A DNA stretch of 51,434 nucleotides, taken from contig CAZHAX010000022.1 in NCBI GenBank assembly GCA_964530325.1, positions 1-51,434 on the forward strand, given 5' to 3'. Origin of the DNA: CAZHAX01 sp964530325. GTDB taxonomy: Bacteria > Chloroflexota > Anaerolineae > B4-G1. This document shows, one piece after another, positions 42,622 to 50,784 of the stretch. The notes under the pieces were generated by a model. It searched no databases. It worked only from the letters and a program-made list of their open reading frames with translations, and had not been told where the DNA came from. The position numbers and the translations under genes were made by a program. Each line of letters starts with the position of its first letter. The stretch's first letter is position 1.

Positions 42622-42721
42622 NNNNNNNNNNNNNNNNNNNNNNNNNNNNNNNNNNNNNNNNNNNNNNNNNNNNNNNNNNNNNNNNNNNNNNNNNNNNNNN
42701 NNNNNNNNNNNNNNNNNNNNN
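42622..42721. other. Assembly gap (100 N)
   Basis: Exactly 100 ambiguous bases, a conventional placeholder for unknown distance. It separates yjbQ from the GH94 gene, so the promoter of the latter may be missing. Confidence 0.99.
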
Positions 42722-42764
42722 CGGCGCACGCCCGGCATCGTGCACAGTGCCAGGGGGGAGTGAT

Positions 42765-45164
42765 ATGCAATACGGTTACTTCGATGACGAAGCGAGGGAG
42801 TACGTAGTCACAAGGCCGGATACGCCGCTTTCGTGGAGCAACTACCTCGGTTCGACTGAGTATGGTGCTATTGTTACCAACAACGCCGGAGGCTACGGCT
42901 TCTACAAGTCCGGGGCCCGCGGCCGATTCCTCCGCCTTCGCTTCAACGCGATTCCCATGGATCAGCCGGGCCGCTACTTCTACCTGCGCGACAACGAGAG
43001 CGGCGACTATTGGTCGGCCTCCTGGCAGCCGGTGGGCAAGCCGCTCGAGGAGTACGAGTCCGTCTGCCGCCACGGCACGGCTTACACCACCATACAGTCC
43101 CGTTACGCCGGCGTGGCCACGGAGGCGACCTACTTCGTGCCCCTGGGGCAGGCCTTCGAGTACTGGCGTCTGAAGGTCACAAACGAAAGCGAACGGCCAC
43201 GCGGGATATCGGTCTTCACCTTCTGCGAGTTCACCAATCAGTGGAATACCTTCCAGGACAGGGTGAACCTTCAGTACTCGCTCTTCATCGTGCGCGGCGA
43301 GCTGGCCGACGGCCTGCTGCGGATTGCCATTCACGACAACGTCAAGCCCAAGGACCCGGGTGTGCTGACTGACGACGTGGCCATTCGGGCCTGGACGACG
43401 ATGGTGGGGGCGCCAATCCACGGGCACGACACCAGCCGCGAGGCGTTCATAGGCCCCTACCGCAGTTACCACAATCCGCTCGTTGTGGAACAGGGGCGCT
43501 GCACGGGCAGCGACGCCTACGGCGACAACGCCTGCGGTACGATGCAGACCGACCTGGCGCTTCAGCCTGGCGAGAGCAGGGAAATCCTCGTCTTGCTGGG
43601 GATCGGAGATGCCCGCACGGTGGGCAAGCGGACCGTAGCCGAGTTTGGCTCTCTGCAGCGCGCCGAGGTCGAGCTGCAGAGACTGAAGGACAACTGGCAC
43701 GCCAAGCTGGGCAGCCTGCTGGTGGAGACGCCGGACGAAGAGCTGAACCACACTGTCAATGTGTGGGGTCTCTACAACTGCCTGATCACCTTTGCCTGGT
43801 CCCGTTCCGCCAGCCTGGTCTACAACGGCGAGCGCGACGGGCTCGGCTTCCGCGATTCGGTGCAGGATATCTTGGGTGTGACCGCGGCTATCCCCGAGGA
43901 GGCGCGGGAGCGCCTTGAGCTCATGCTCACCGGCCAGGCATCGACCGGCGGCGCCATGCCGCTGATCCAGCCGTTCGAGCACCGTCCCGGCCAGGAAAGG
44001 CCTCCCGATCCAGAGGAGTATCGTTCCGACGACTGCCAGTGGTTCTTCAACGCCGTTCCGGCCTACGTGGGTGAGACGGGCGACCTGGGATTCTACGAGA
44101 AGGTGCTGCCCTATGCCGATCGGGGCGAAGCGACAGTTCTGGGCCACCTGCGGCGGGCGCTGGAGTTCAACCTGGAGCGCACCGGCCGGAACGGGCTGCC
44201 CTGCGGTCTCCTGGCGGACTGGAACGACTGCCTGCGGTTGGGATACAACGGCGAGAGCCTGTTCGTCGCCTTCCAGCTGCGGCTGGGACTGACGACCTAT
44301 GCGCAGACGGCCGAGCGGCTGGAGAAGCCGGAAGAGGCGGCCTGGGCGCTGGCGGAGCGCGACAAGCTGGACGAAGCGATCCAGGCCTGTGCCTGGGAAG
44401 GGAACTGGTTCATCTGGGCGATTGGAGAGCACGGCACAGTCTACGGGACCCACGAGAGCGAGGAGGGGCAGGTCTACCTGAATACCCAGGTCTGGTCGGT
44501 CATCAGCGGTGCGGCCACGCCCGCGCAGGCCTCGCGCTGCATGGAGATCGTCCACGAGCGCCTGGCCACGCCCTACGGGCTTGCGCTCACTGCACCGCCT
44601 TTCGTGAACAGCCCGCGCGACGTAATGGGCGCCGTCGTCTACAACCCGGGCATCAAGGAGAATGCAAGCATCTTCAACCATACCCAGGGTTGGGGCGTCA
44701 TGGCTGAATGCATCCTGGGGAACGGCGACAGGGCCTACGAGTACTACCGGGCGTCAATGCCCGCAGCCTACAATGACCGCGCTGAGATCCGTCAGAGTGA
44801 GCCCTATGTGCAGGCCCAAACGACCTATTCGACCACCTCGCCACGTCCCGGCAATACCCGCACTTCGTGGCTGACCGGCGCTGCGGCGTGGTCCTACGTC
44901 AGCGCCACGCAGTACATCCTCGGCCTGCGGCCGGAAGTGGATGGCCTACGCATCGACCCCTGCATCCCCAGCACCTGGAAGGGGTTCAAGGCCACGCGCC
45001 GCTTCCGTGGCAAGACGATCAGCATCGAGGTCAAGAACCCGGACGCCGTCTGCCAGGGCGTTCGGGCCCTGACGCTGAATGGCGAGCCTCTAAGTGGCAA
45101 CCTGGTTCCAGCGGACAAGCTGGGTGATCGGAATCAGGTGGTGGCAATCCTCGGGCAGGCCTAG
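42765..45164 (+). CDS. GH94 glycoside phosphorylase (cellobiose phosphorylase-like)
   Basis: A 799-aa family 94 (formerly GT36) phosphorylase that splits a beta-linked disaccharide with phosphate. The N-terminal beta-sandwich starts GYFDDEAREYVVTRPDTPLSWSNYLG and is followed by a linker and an (alpha/alpha)6 barrel. LLADWNDCLRLG near residues 482-493 contains the catalytic Asp (Asp488 by alignment to the WND pattern). A conserved HTQGWGVMAECILGNG is near 655, and a beta-jelly roll ends the protein. Cellobiose is the best guess; chitobiose or another acceptor cannot be excluded. No signal peptide, so intracellular. Start ATG 42765 with GGGGGAG upstream. Confidence 0.9.
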   Translation: MQYGYFDDEAREYVVTRPDTPLSWSNYLGSTEYGAIVTNNAGGYGFYKSGARGRFLRLRFNAIPMDQPGRYFYLRDNESGDYWSASWQPVGKPLEEYESVCRHGTAYTTIQSRYAGVATEATYFVPLGQAFEYWRLKVTNESERPRGISVFTFCEFTNQWNTFQDRVNLQYSLFIVRGELADGLLRIAIHDNVKPKDPGVLTDDVAIRAWTTMVGAPIHGHDTSREAFIGPYRSYHNPLVVEQGRCTGSDAYGDNACGTMQTDLALQPGESREILVLLGIGDARTVGKRTVAEFGSLQRAEVELQRLKDNWHAKLGSLLVETPDEELNHTVNVWGLYNCLITFAWSRSASLVYNGERDGLGFRDSVQDILGVTAAIPEEARERLELMLTGQASTGGAMPLIQPFEHRPGQERPPDPEEYRSDDCQWFFNAVPAYVGETGDLGFYEKVLPYADRGEATVLGHLRRALEFNLERTGRNGLPCGLLADWNDCLRLGYNGESLFVAFQLRLGLTTYAQTAERLEKPEEAAWALAERDKLDEAIQACAWEGNWFIWAIGEHGTVYGTHESEEGQVYLNTQVWSVISGAATPAQASRCMEIVHERLATPYGLALTAPPFVNSPRDVMGAVVYNPGIKENASIFNHTQGWGVMAECILGNGDRAYEYYRASMPAAYNDRAEIRQSEPYVQAQTTYSTTSPRPGNTRTSWLTGAAAWSYVSATQYILGLRPEVDGLRIDPCIPSTWKGFKATRRFRGKTISIEVKNPDAVCQGVRALTLNGEPLSGNLVPADKLGDRNQVVAILGQA

Positions 45165-45259
45165 CCTCGCCTGCCGCCGTTCTGGGCTCTGCTGATCCTG
45201 TGAGGGCGCCGGAAGAGGGCTGAGCGACGGGGGCTCCTGGCCTCGTGAGCGTAGTCGAC

Positions 45260-45287
45260 TTGCGGATGCCCGGAGATGAGTGATAAT
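45260..45287 (+). promoter_or_regulatory. Promoter of the GH31 gene with inverted repeat
   Basis: TTGCGG (45260-45265), a 16-bp spacer and GATAAT (45282-45287). An ATCGA-TG-TCGAT inverted repeat at 45286-45297 overlaps the expected transcription start and could bind a sugar-responsive repressor such as a LacI-type protein; this is inference. Confidence 0.55.
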
Positions 45288-45314
45288 CGATGTCGATCAT
45301 GAGAGGAGACGAAG

Positions 45315-47660
45315 ATGAGATTCACCGCCGGCCTCTGGCGCATGCGTGAAGGCGCCACAGGGCACTACCCGGCCAACGTGCACGAGGTCGAGGTCGAGCC
45401 GGACGCGCTGACGATCTACGGCCCGACCCGTCCGGTCCATCACCGCGCGGACACGCTGAACACCCCATCGCTCACCGTGCGCTTCTCGTCTCCCATGGCC
45501 AACGTCGTCCGCGTGCAGATCGTCCATCACAAGGGCACGCTGCCCGAGAAGCCAGAGTTCGAGCTCAACACGCAACCGGGGACGAAGGTGGAGATATACG
45601 ATGGCCCCGAGGCAGCGACACTTACCAGCGGCTCGCTAACCGTGCGGGTCGAGAAGCAGGGCGAGTGGCGGATCGATTTCAAGGATGGTGAGCGAACGAT
45701 CACGCACAGCGGCTTGAAGGACGCGGGCTTTGTTGACTTCGATGAGTCGTGCCAGGAGCGCGGACGGTACGTCCACGAGCGATTGGCCTTGGACGTCGGC
45801 GAGTGCGTCTACGGCCTGGGCGAGCGGTTCACCGCCTTCGTCAAGAACGGCCAGACGATCGAAACCTGGAACGACGAGGGGGGCACCAACAGCCAACTGA
45901 CCTACAAGTGCATCCCCTTCTACATGACGAATCGGGGGTACGGCGTGCTCGTCAACCACCCGGAGCGGGTCTCCTTCGAGGTGGCCACCGAGAGGGTCGA
46001 GCACGTGCAATTCAGCGTGCCGGGCGAGTATCTGGAGTACTTCCTGATCAACGGACCATCGCCAAAAGAGGTGCTCGAAAGGTACACCGCCCTGACTGGG
46101 CGGCCGGCGCTGCCGCCGGCGTGGTCGTTCGGACTGTGGCTCACCACGTCCTTTACCACCGACTACGACGAGAAGACCGTGACCGGCGTCATCGAAGGAA
46201 TGGCCGAACGGGACCTTCCCCTGCACGTCTTCCATTTCGACTGCTTCTGGATGAAGGAGTTCCGCTGGTGCGATTTCGAATGGGACGATCGTCAGTTCCC
46301 CGATCCGGCGGGGATGCTGAAGCGGCTGAAGAAGCGCGGCCTGCACATTTGTGTCTGGATCAACCCCTACATCGGCCAGCGCTCCAAGCTCTTCGACGAG
46401 GGGATGGCCGGCGGGTACCTGCTGAAGCGGCCCAGCGGCGACGTGTGGCAGTGGGACCTATGGCAGGCGGGTATGGGCATAGTCGATTTCACCAATCCGG
46501 AAGCGCGCCGCTGGTACGGCGACGAGCTGCGGGCGCTGGCTGGCATGGGGGTGGATTGCTTTAAGACTGACTTCGGCGAGCGCATTCCGACCGACGTCGT
46601 GTACCACGACGGCTCCGATCCGTTCCGCATGCACAACTACTACACCTATCTCTACAACAGGACGGCCTTCGAAGCGCTGGAAGAGACGGTGGGGAAAGGC
46701 GAGGCGGTTCTCTTCGCCCGATCGGCGACGGTCGGATGCCAGAAGTACCCGGTACACTGGGGTGGCGATTGCGGCTCGACCTTCGGGGGCATGGCGCAGA
46801 GCTTGCGGGGTGGGCTGTCGCTGGGCCTCTCCGGCTTCGGCTTCTGGAGCCACGACATCGGAGGCTTCGCCGGCACTCCGCCCACGGATCTCTACAAGCG
46901 CTGGGTCGCCTTCGGACTGCTTTCCTCTCACAGTCGCCTGCACGGCGACACCTCACACCGCGTGCCGTGGGTCTTCGACGACGAGGCGGTCGATGTCCTC
47001 CGTTCGTTCACCAAGCTGAAATGCCGTTTGATGCCGTATCTCTATGCTCAGGCCCTCGAGGCCCGCGACACGGGGATTCCCGTGATGCGGGCGATGATGC
47101 TCGAGTTCCCCACCGATCCCGCCTGCGACCACCTTGACCGGCAGTACATGCTGGGCGACTCGCTGCTCGTCGCGCCCGTATTCTCGGAGGATGGGGTGGT
47201 CTCCTACTACCTGCCTGAGGGGCGCTGGACGAGGCTTCTGAACGGCGAGGTCGTTGAGGGCCCCGGCTGGAAGCGCGAGACGCATGGCTTCCTTAGCCTC
47301 CCGCTCTTGGTGCGGCCCGGATCGCTGATCGCTTTCGGCGCCGAGGACAGCCGGCCCGACTACGAATACGGCGAAGGCGTCACGTTGCGCCTGTACGAGT
47401 TGGCCGATGGGGAATGCGCCTCCGCTGCAATCCCCTCCGTCTCGGGCGGCGTGGTCGCCACCTTCGAGGCCAGGCGCGAGGGGTCCGAGATAGCGCTCGA
47501 GTGGGATGGGGGAGTCAAGCGCTGGCAGCTTCCGCTTGTGGGAATCGACTCGGTTGTCTCTGTGGAAGGGGCCACGGCAGAGAGCACCGGAGATGGTGTC
47601 CTGCTGACTCCGAGCCGCGGCGCCCGTCGCCTCAGGATAGATCTGGGTCGCGAGGCGTGA
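45315..47660 (+). CDS. GH31 alpha-xylosidase (YicI-like)
   Basis: A 781-aa family 31 glycosidase that releases alpha-linked xylose, as from xyloglucan oligosaccharides. The nucleophile is Asp419 in DCFKTDFGERIPTD, the wording of E. coli YicI (Asp416), and the acid/base is Asp485 in HWGGDCGSTF. Other hallmarks are VYGLGERFTAFVKNGQTIETWNDEGGT (about residues 163-190), FHFDCFWMKEF, GFWSHDIGGF and HSRLHGD. Length agrees with YicI. No signal peptide, so it is probably cytosolic. AGAGGAGAC precedes the ATG. Neighbouring GH94 and GH95-like genes point to plant-wall oligosaccharide use. Confidence 0.92.
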   Translation: MRFTAGLWRMREGATGHYPANVHEVEVEPDALTIYGPTRPVHHRADTLNTPSLTVRFSSPMANVVRVQIVHHKGTLPEKPEFELNTQPGTKVEIYDGPEAATLTSGSLTVRVEKQGEWRIDFKDGERTITHSGLKDAGFVDFDESCQERGRYVHERLALDVGECVYGLGERFTAFVKNGQTIETWNDEGGTNSQLTYKCIPFYMTNRGYGVLVNHPERVSFEVATERVEHVQFSVPGEYLEYFLINGPSPKEVLERYTALTGRPALPPAWSFGLWLTTSFTTDYDEKTVTGVIEGMAERDLPLHVFHFDCFWMKEFRWCDFEWDDRQFPDPAGMLKRLKKRGLHICVWINPYIGQRSKLFDEGMAGGYLLKRPSGDVWQWDLWQAGMGIVDFTNPEARRWYGDELRALAGMGVDCFKTDFGERIPTDVVYHDGSDPFRMHNYYTYLYNRTAFEALEETVGKGEAVLFARSATVGCQKYPVHWGGDCGSTFGGMAQSLRGGLSLGLSGFGFWSHDIGGFAGTPPTDLYKRWVAFGLLSSHSRLHGDTSHRVPWVFDDEAVDVLRSFTKLKCRLMPYLYAQALEARDTGIPVMRAMMLEFPTDPACDHLDRQYMLGDSLLVAPVFSEDGVVSYYLPEGRWTRLLNGEVVEGPGWKRETHGFLSLPLLVRPGSLIAFGAEDSRPDYEYGEGVTLRLYELADGECASAAIPSVSGGVVATFEARREGSEIALEWDGGVKRWQLPLVGIDSVVSVEGATAESTGDGVLLTPSRGARRLRIDLGREA

Positions 47661-47694
47661 CCGCGCGCCCCCTGGCCCTCGATCAGCCGTTCAA

Positions 47695-47794
47695 NNNNNN
47701 NNNNNNNNNNNNNNNNNNNNNNNNNNNNNNNNNNNNNNNNNNNNNNNNNNNNNNNNNNNNNNNNNNNNNNNNNNNNNNNNNNNNNNNNNNNNNN
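47695..47794. other. Assembly gap (100 N)
   Basis: Exactly 100 ambiguous bases. The GH95-like gene enters it from the right, and only 34 bp of sequence lie between it and the GH31 gene on the left. The missing stretch is therefore probably much longer than 100 bp. Confidence 0.99.
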
Positions 47795-47998
47795 AATGAG
47801 CATTCGCTCGTGCTTGAGCGCGATGATCTCGTGCAGCGGGTCACCGAACACCAGTCCGTGCATGGTGCCGTTGCCGATGAGCAGCGCCTCCTCCGGGCAG
47901 CGTGCCGGCCGGATGCTGCAGAATCCGCGCTCCGGCAGGATCGCAGACCTCTTCTCCTGCCTCAGCGGTTTGTAGGGCAGCCCGACCTGCGACACCAC
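47795..47998 (-). CDS. GH95-like glycoside hydrolase, N-terminal fragment (cut by gap)
   Basis: The first 68 residues of a gene that runs into the 100-N gap. The segment EEALLIGNGTMHGLVFGDPLHEIIALKHERMLI has the pattern of the N-terminal domain of family 95 fucosidase/galactosidase-like proteins (usual form EALPIGNGRLGAMVFG, then LNEDTLW or NHERLW). The start is GTG at 47998 with GGAGG 7 nt upstream. Its first base is shared with the stop of the preceding CHAT-like gene, so the two are translationally coupled. Family assignment rests on one motif and is moderate. Confidence 0.6.
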
Positions 47999-48564
47999 TA
48001 TCGATCCTCCGCTGTGTCTTTTCCGCTCCCGCACTGCCAGAGCTTGAAGAGTGAGCAATCGGCGTCGTGCTTGCGTGACTCCTCGACCGCCTCGGCGAGT
48101 GAGCGCTTGGCCGCGAGGAAGTAGAAGAGGTGGACGGCGAACATCAAGGAGGCGTTCCCGTGTAGATAGTCCGTAGGGGCCACATACGACTCACAGCCGC
48201 TGTTGAGAAACGCCTGGGCCAGAGCCTCCGTTCCCGTATGGCATCCTGTGCTAAGGATGGAGCGGCCGGGTAGGTTGGCAACTCGCTCGACGTCCGCTGG
48301 GAACACAGGCTTCTGATATGCGACGAGGAGGCCGGCCTCGTCTCCGTGGCAGGAGAGAACGATCTTCTCGAATGTGGGGATGTTCCCACGCAGGATCTCT
48401 AGGAACTGAGGTCGCGAGCCGACTCGATGGACCTCGCCCCGGTAGTTGAAGCACTCCAGGATGTCTCGGAGAACGCTCGCCTCCAGGTTCTCGGGCGACA
48501 GCAGGACGATGGAGACCGGCTCCTGCAGGACCAGCGGGAAATCCTCCTGCTGCTCTACGTCCAT
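47998..48564 (-). CDS. Small putative caspase/CHAT-like cysteine peptidase-like protein
   Basis: A 188-aa soluble protein. After a strand-rich start, IVLSCHGDEAGLL places His73 in a CHG motif and SILSTGCHTGTEALAQAFL places Cys108 in a GCHTG motif. The spacing and strand-His, strand-Cys order match clan CD peptidases (caspase, CHAT, gingipain). VAPTDYLHGNASLMFAVHLFYFLAAKRSLAEAVEESRKHD follows, as in small CHAT-like proteins that databases sometimes mislabel. The remaining 20 residues (KLWQCGSGKDTAEDR) are variable. The ATG at 48562-48564 is the likely start. It is coupled to the GH95-like gene. Proteolytic activity is inference; it may be a degenerate member. Confidence 0.55.
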   Translation of the reverse strand: MDVEQQEDFPLVLQEPVSIVLLSPENLEASVLRDILECFNYRGEVHRVGSRPQFLEILRGNIPTFEKIVLSCHGDEAGLLVAYQKPVFPADVERVANLPGRSILSTGCHTGTEALAQAFLNSGCESYVAPTDYLHGNASLMFAVHLFYFLAAKRSLAEAVEESRKHDADCSLFKLWQCGSGKDTAEDR

Positions 48565-48927
48565 TTGGACACTCCAGGGCTGCCTGTTCGACCTTGCCCT
48601 TGCGAACCGGGCGTTTGCTGATAGACTTGACGTTGAGCCTGTCCGGCCTACGGCGGACCCAACGGGGGGGCAGCCACTGCGATCAGATCGCTGCATCCTC
48701 CGACAGGGCGAAGTCCTCGGAGGTTGAGCAGTTGAGATCCACCTGTCAGCGCCGTCTCCCGACAGCACTGATGATAGCATAAATGCCCCTGTGTGGTAGT
48801 TGCATGCGGCCGGCCGTGTCTGGACGCAAGAACAGCCTCTTGCTTGTCGACAGGGCACGCATCCCCCGGGGAGCGCGCTGCGGTGGTTGAGCGGGCGAAG
48901 GGCGAGGACGGCTGCGAGCAGGAGAAG
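48565..48927. other. Intergenic region between divergent CHAT-like and radical SAM genes
   Basis: About 360 bp without a supported gene. It holds a palindrome GCGATC-A-GATCGC near 48680 and a 7-bp stem CCTCCGA/TCGGAGG (about 48698-48724). Both strands should start transcripts here, but no clean -35/-10 pair was found. The part next to 48928 could belong to the radical SAM gene if an upstream GTG is used. Confidence 0.5.
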
Positions 48928-50784
48928 ATGCGCGTGGAAGCGGAGGAGCTGGAGCGCATTCTGCCCGGCGTGCGGAAACCAGGCCGATACGTGGGCGGCG
49001 AGTATAACAGCGTGGCCAAGGACTGGGAGGCGGTCTCCACGCGTGTCTGCCTGGCGTTTCCGGAGATCTACGACCTGGGGATGTCCAACCTGGGGCTGGC
49101 CATCCTCTACGACATCCTGAACAGCCTCCCGGACGTCCTGGCGGAGCGGGCCTATCTGCCCTGGGTCGACATGATTGCGGCGATGCGGCAGGCGCGCCTG
49201 CCGCTGTACACTCTGGAGAGCCGGCGCCCGCTCAGGGAGTTCGACATCATCGGCGTCGGCCTGCCCTACGAGCAGCTGTACACCAACCTCCTGGAGATGC
49301 TCGATCTGGCCGGTTTGCCCTGCCGCTCTGCAGACCGGGACGAGCGCCACCCGCTCGTCGTCGCCGGGGGCCACGCGGCCTTCAACCCGGAGCCGGCCGC
49401 GGAGTTCGTAGATGCCTTCGCCGTGGGCGACGGTGAGGAACTGGTCGTCGATCTGGTGCGGGCCTACCAGGAGACGCGGGGCCAGCCGCGGGAAGTGCAG
49501 CTGCGGGCACTGGCGTCTATCCCCGGGGTCTACGTGCCGCGCTTCTACGAGGTAGCCTATGGCGACGATAGCAGGGTGCGTGGCATAGAGCCGACCGTGC
49601 CGGAGGCTCGGCTCCCAGTGCTCAGCCGCGTCGTCTCCGTTCTGCCTGCCCCGCCGACGCGGCTTCTTGTGCCGACGGTTGATGTCTCCCACAATCGGGC
49701 GGCGGTCGAGATCCAGCGGGGCTGCAGCCGAGGCTGCCGCTTCTGCCAGGCCGGGCTGGCCACGAGGCCGGTGCGCGAGCGGCCTGTGGAGGAGATCATC
49801 GATGCGATAGCGGCCCTGATGCCGCTGACCGGCTTTGAGGAGGTGGGCCTGCTCTCGCTCTCTTCGTCCGACCACTCCGGCATCGAGCGGCTCGTCCAGC
49901 AGATAGCGGAGAGATTCTCGGCCGATCATCTCTCGATCTCGCTGCCTGCGCTGAGGGCGGACAGCTTCTCTGTGGGGCTGGCGGAGGCGGTGGCCCAGGG
50001 AAGGCACAGCGGGTTCACATTCGCCCCCGAAGCGGGCAGCGAACGGCTGCGTGCGGTGATCAACAAGCCTATCCCCACGGAGCAAATGCTCGAAGTGGCG
50101 CGGCAGGTCTTCCAGCGCGGCTGGCGTACGATCAAGCTGTACTTCATGATCGGCCTCCCGCAAGAGGAGGAAGAGGACGTGCTCGCCATCTCCGATCTGG
50201 CGCGGGCCGTGCTGGCGGAGGGACGCCGAGAGCACGGGCGGAAGGTGCAGGTGAACTTGAGCGTGAACACGTTCGTCCCCAAGCCGCACACGCCGTTTCA
50301 ATGGGCGGGTCTGGAGAGCGAGGCCGTGATCCGCGAGAAGCAGGCCCTGCTCAAACGGCGGCTGCGGGGGCCCGGTCTGAAGCTCAGCCTGAGTGACCCG
50401 CAGGCCAGCGTGCTGGAGGCGGCGCTGGCGCGGGGCGACCGGAGGCTCGCCGGTGTCGTGCACCGCGCTTGGGAGCTGGGAGCCCGCTTCGATGCCTGGG
50501 ACGAGCATCGCCAGCCCGCCGCCTGGAGCCAGGCCTACGCCGAGGTCGGGCTCGACCCGGCTTTCTATGCCCATCGGGAGAGGGCCCTGGACGAGCAGTT
50601 CCCCTGGGAGGTCGTATCCATAGGCGTCAGGAGGAAGGTGCTCCTGGCCGAGCATCGGCGCAGCCAGAGCGGGGAGACGACCGCGGATTGCCGGGATAGC
50701 TGCTATGGCTGCGGTGTGCTTGCTGCCTACGGCTCCGGCTGGTCGGCCCAGTGGCGCTGTCCGCGCCCGCCCGACAACGCATGA
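48928..50784 (+). CDS. TIGR03960 family B12-binding/radical SAM protein
   Basis: A 618-aa protein of the TIGR03960 group. An N-terminal cobalamin-binding-like region (RYVGGEYNSVAKDW, then PEIYDLGMSNLGLAILYDILN) precedes the radical SAM core. The 4Fe-4S Cys motif CSRGCRFCQAG (Cx3Cx2C) lies near residue 265. TIKLYFMIGLPQEEEEDV is typical of the barrel, and a Cys-rich C-terminal stretch (CRDSCYGCG) could bind a second cluster. Function is unknown in the family; pairing with DUF2344 suggests RNA modification. The ATG at 48928 follows AGGAG at a short distance; an earlier GTG is possible. The next gene overlaps by 4 bp. Confidence 0.88.
   Translation: MRVEAEELERILPGVRKPGRYVGGEYNSVAKDWEAVSTRVCLAFPEIYDLGMSNLGLAILYDILNSLPDVLAERAYLPWVDMIAAMRQARLPLYTLESRRPLREFDIIGVGLPYEQLYTNLLEMLDLAGLPCRSADRDERHPLVVAGGHAAFNPEPAAEFVDAFAVGDGEELVVDLVRAYQETRGQPREVQLRALASIPGVYVPRFYEVAYGDDSRVRGIEPTVPEARLPVLSRVVSVLPAPPTRLLVPTVDVSHNRAAVEIQRGCSRGCRFCQAGLATRPVRERPVEEIIDAIAALMPLTGFEEVGLLSLSSSDHSGIERLVQQIAERFSADHLSISLPALRADSFSVGLAEAVAQGRHSGFTFAPEAGSERLRAVINKPIPTEQMLEVARQVFQRGWRTIKLYFMIGLPQEEEEDVLAISDLARAVLAEGRREHGRKVQVNLSVNTFVPKPHTPFQWAGLESEAVIREKQALLKRRLRGPGLKLSLSDPQASVLEAALARGDRRLAGVVHRAWELGARFDAWDEHRQPAAWSQAYAEVGLDPAFYAHRERALDEQFPWEVVSIGVRRKVLLAEHRRSQSGETTADCRDSCYGCGVLAAYGSGWSAQWRCPRPPDNA

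Noticed and set aside
47998..50655. 885-codon minus-strand frame covering the CHAT-like gene and the radical SAM gene
   Set aside because: Only the part from 48564 onwards (in transcription order) encodes a plausible protein; the rest is antisense of the radical SAM gene.
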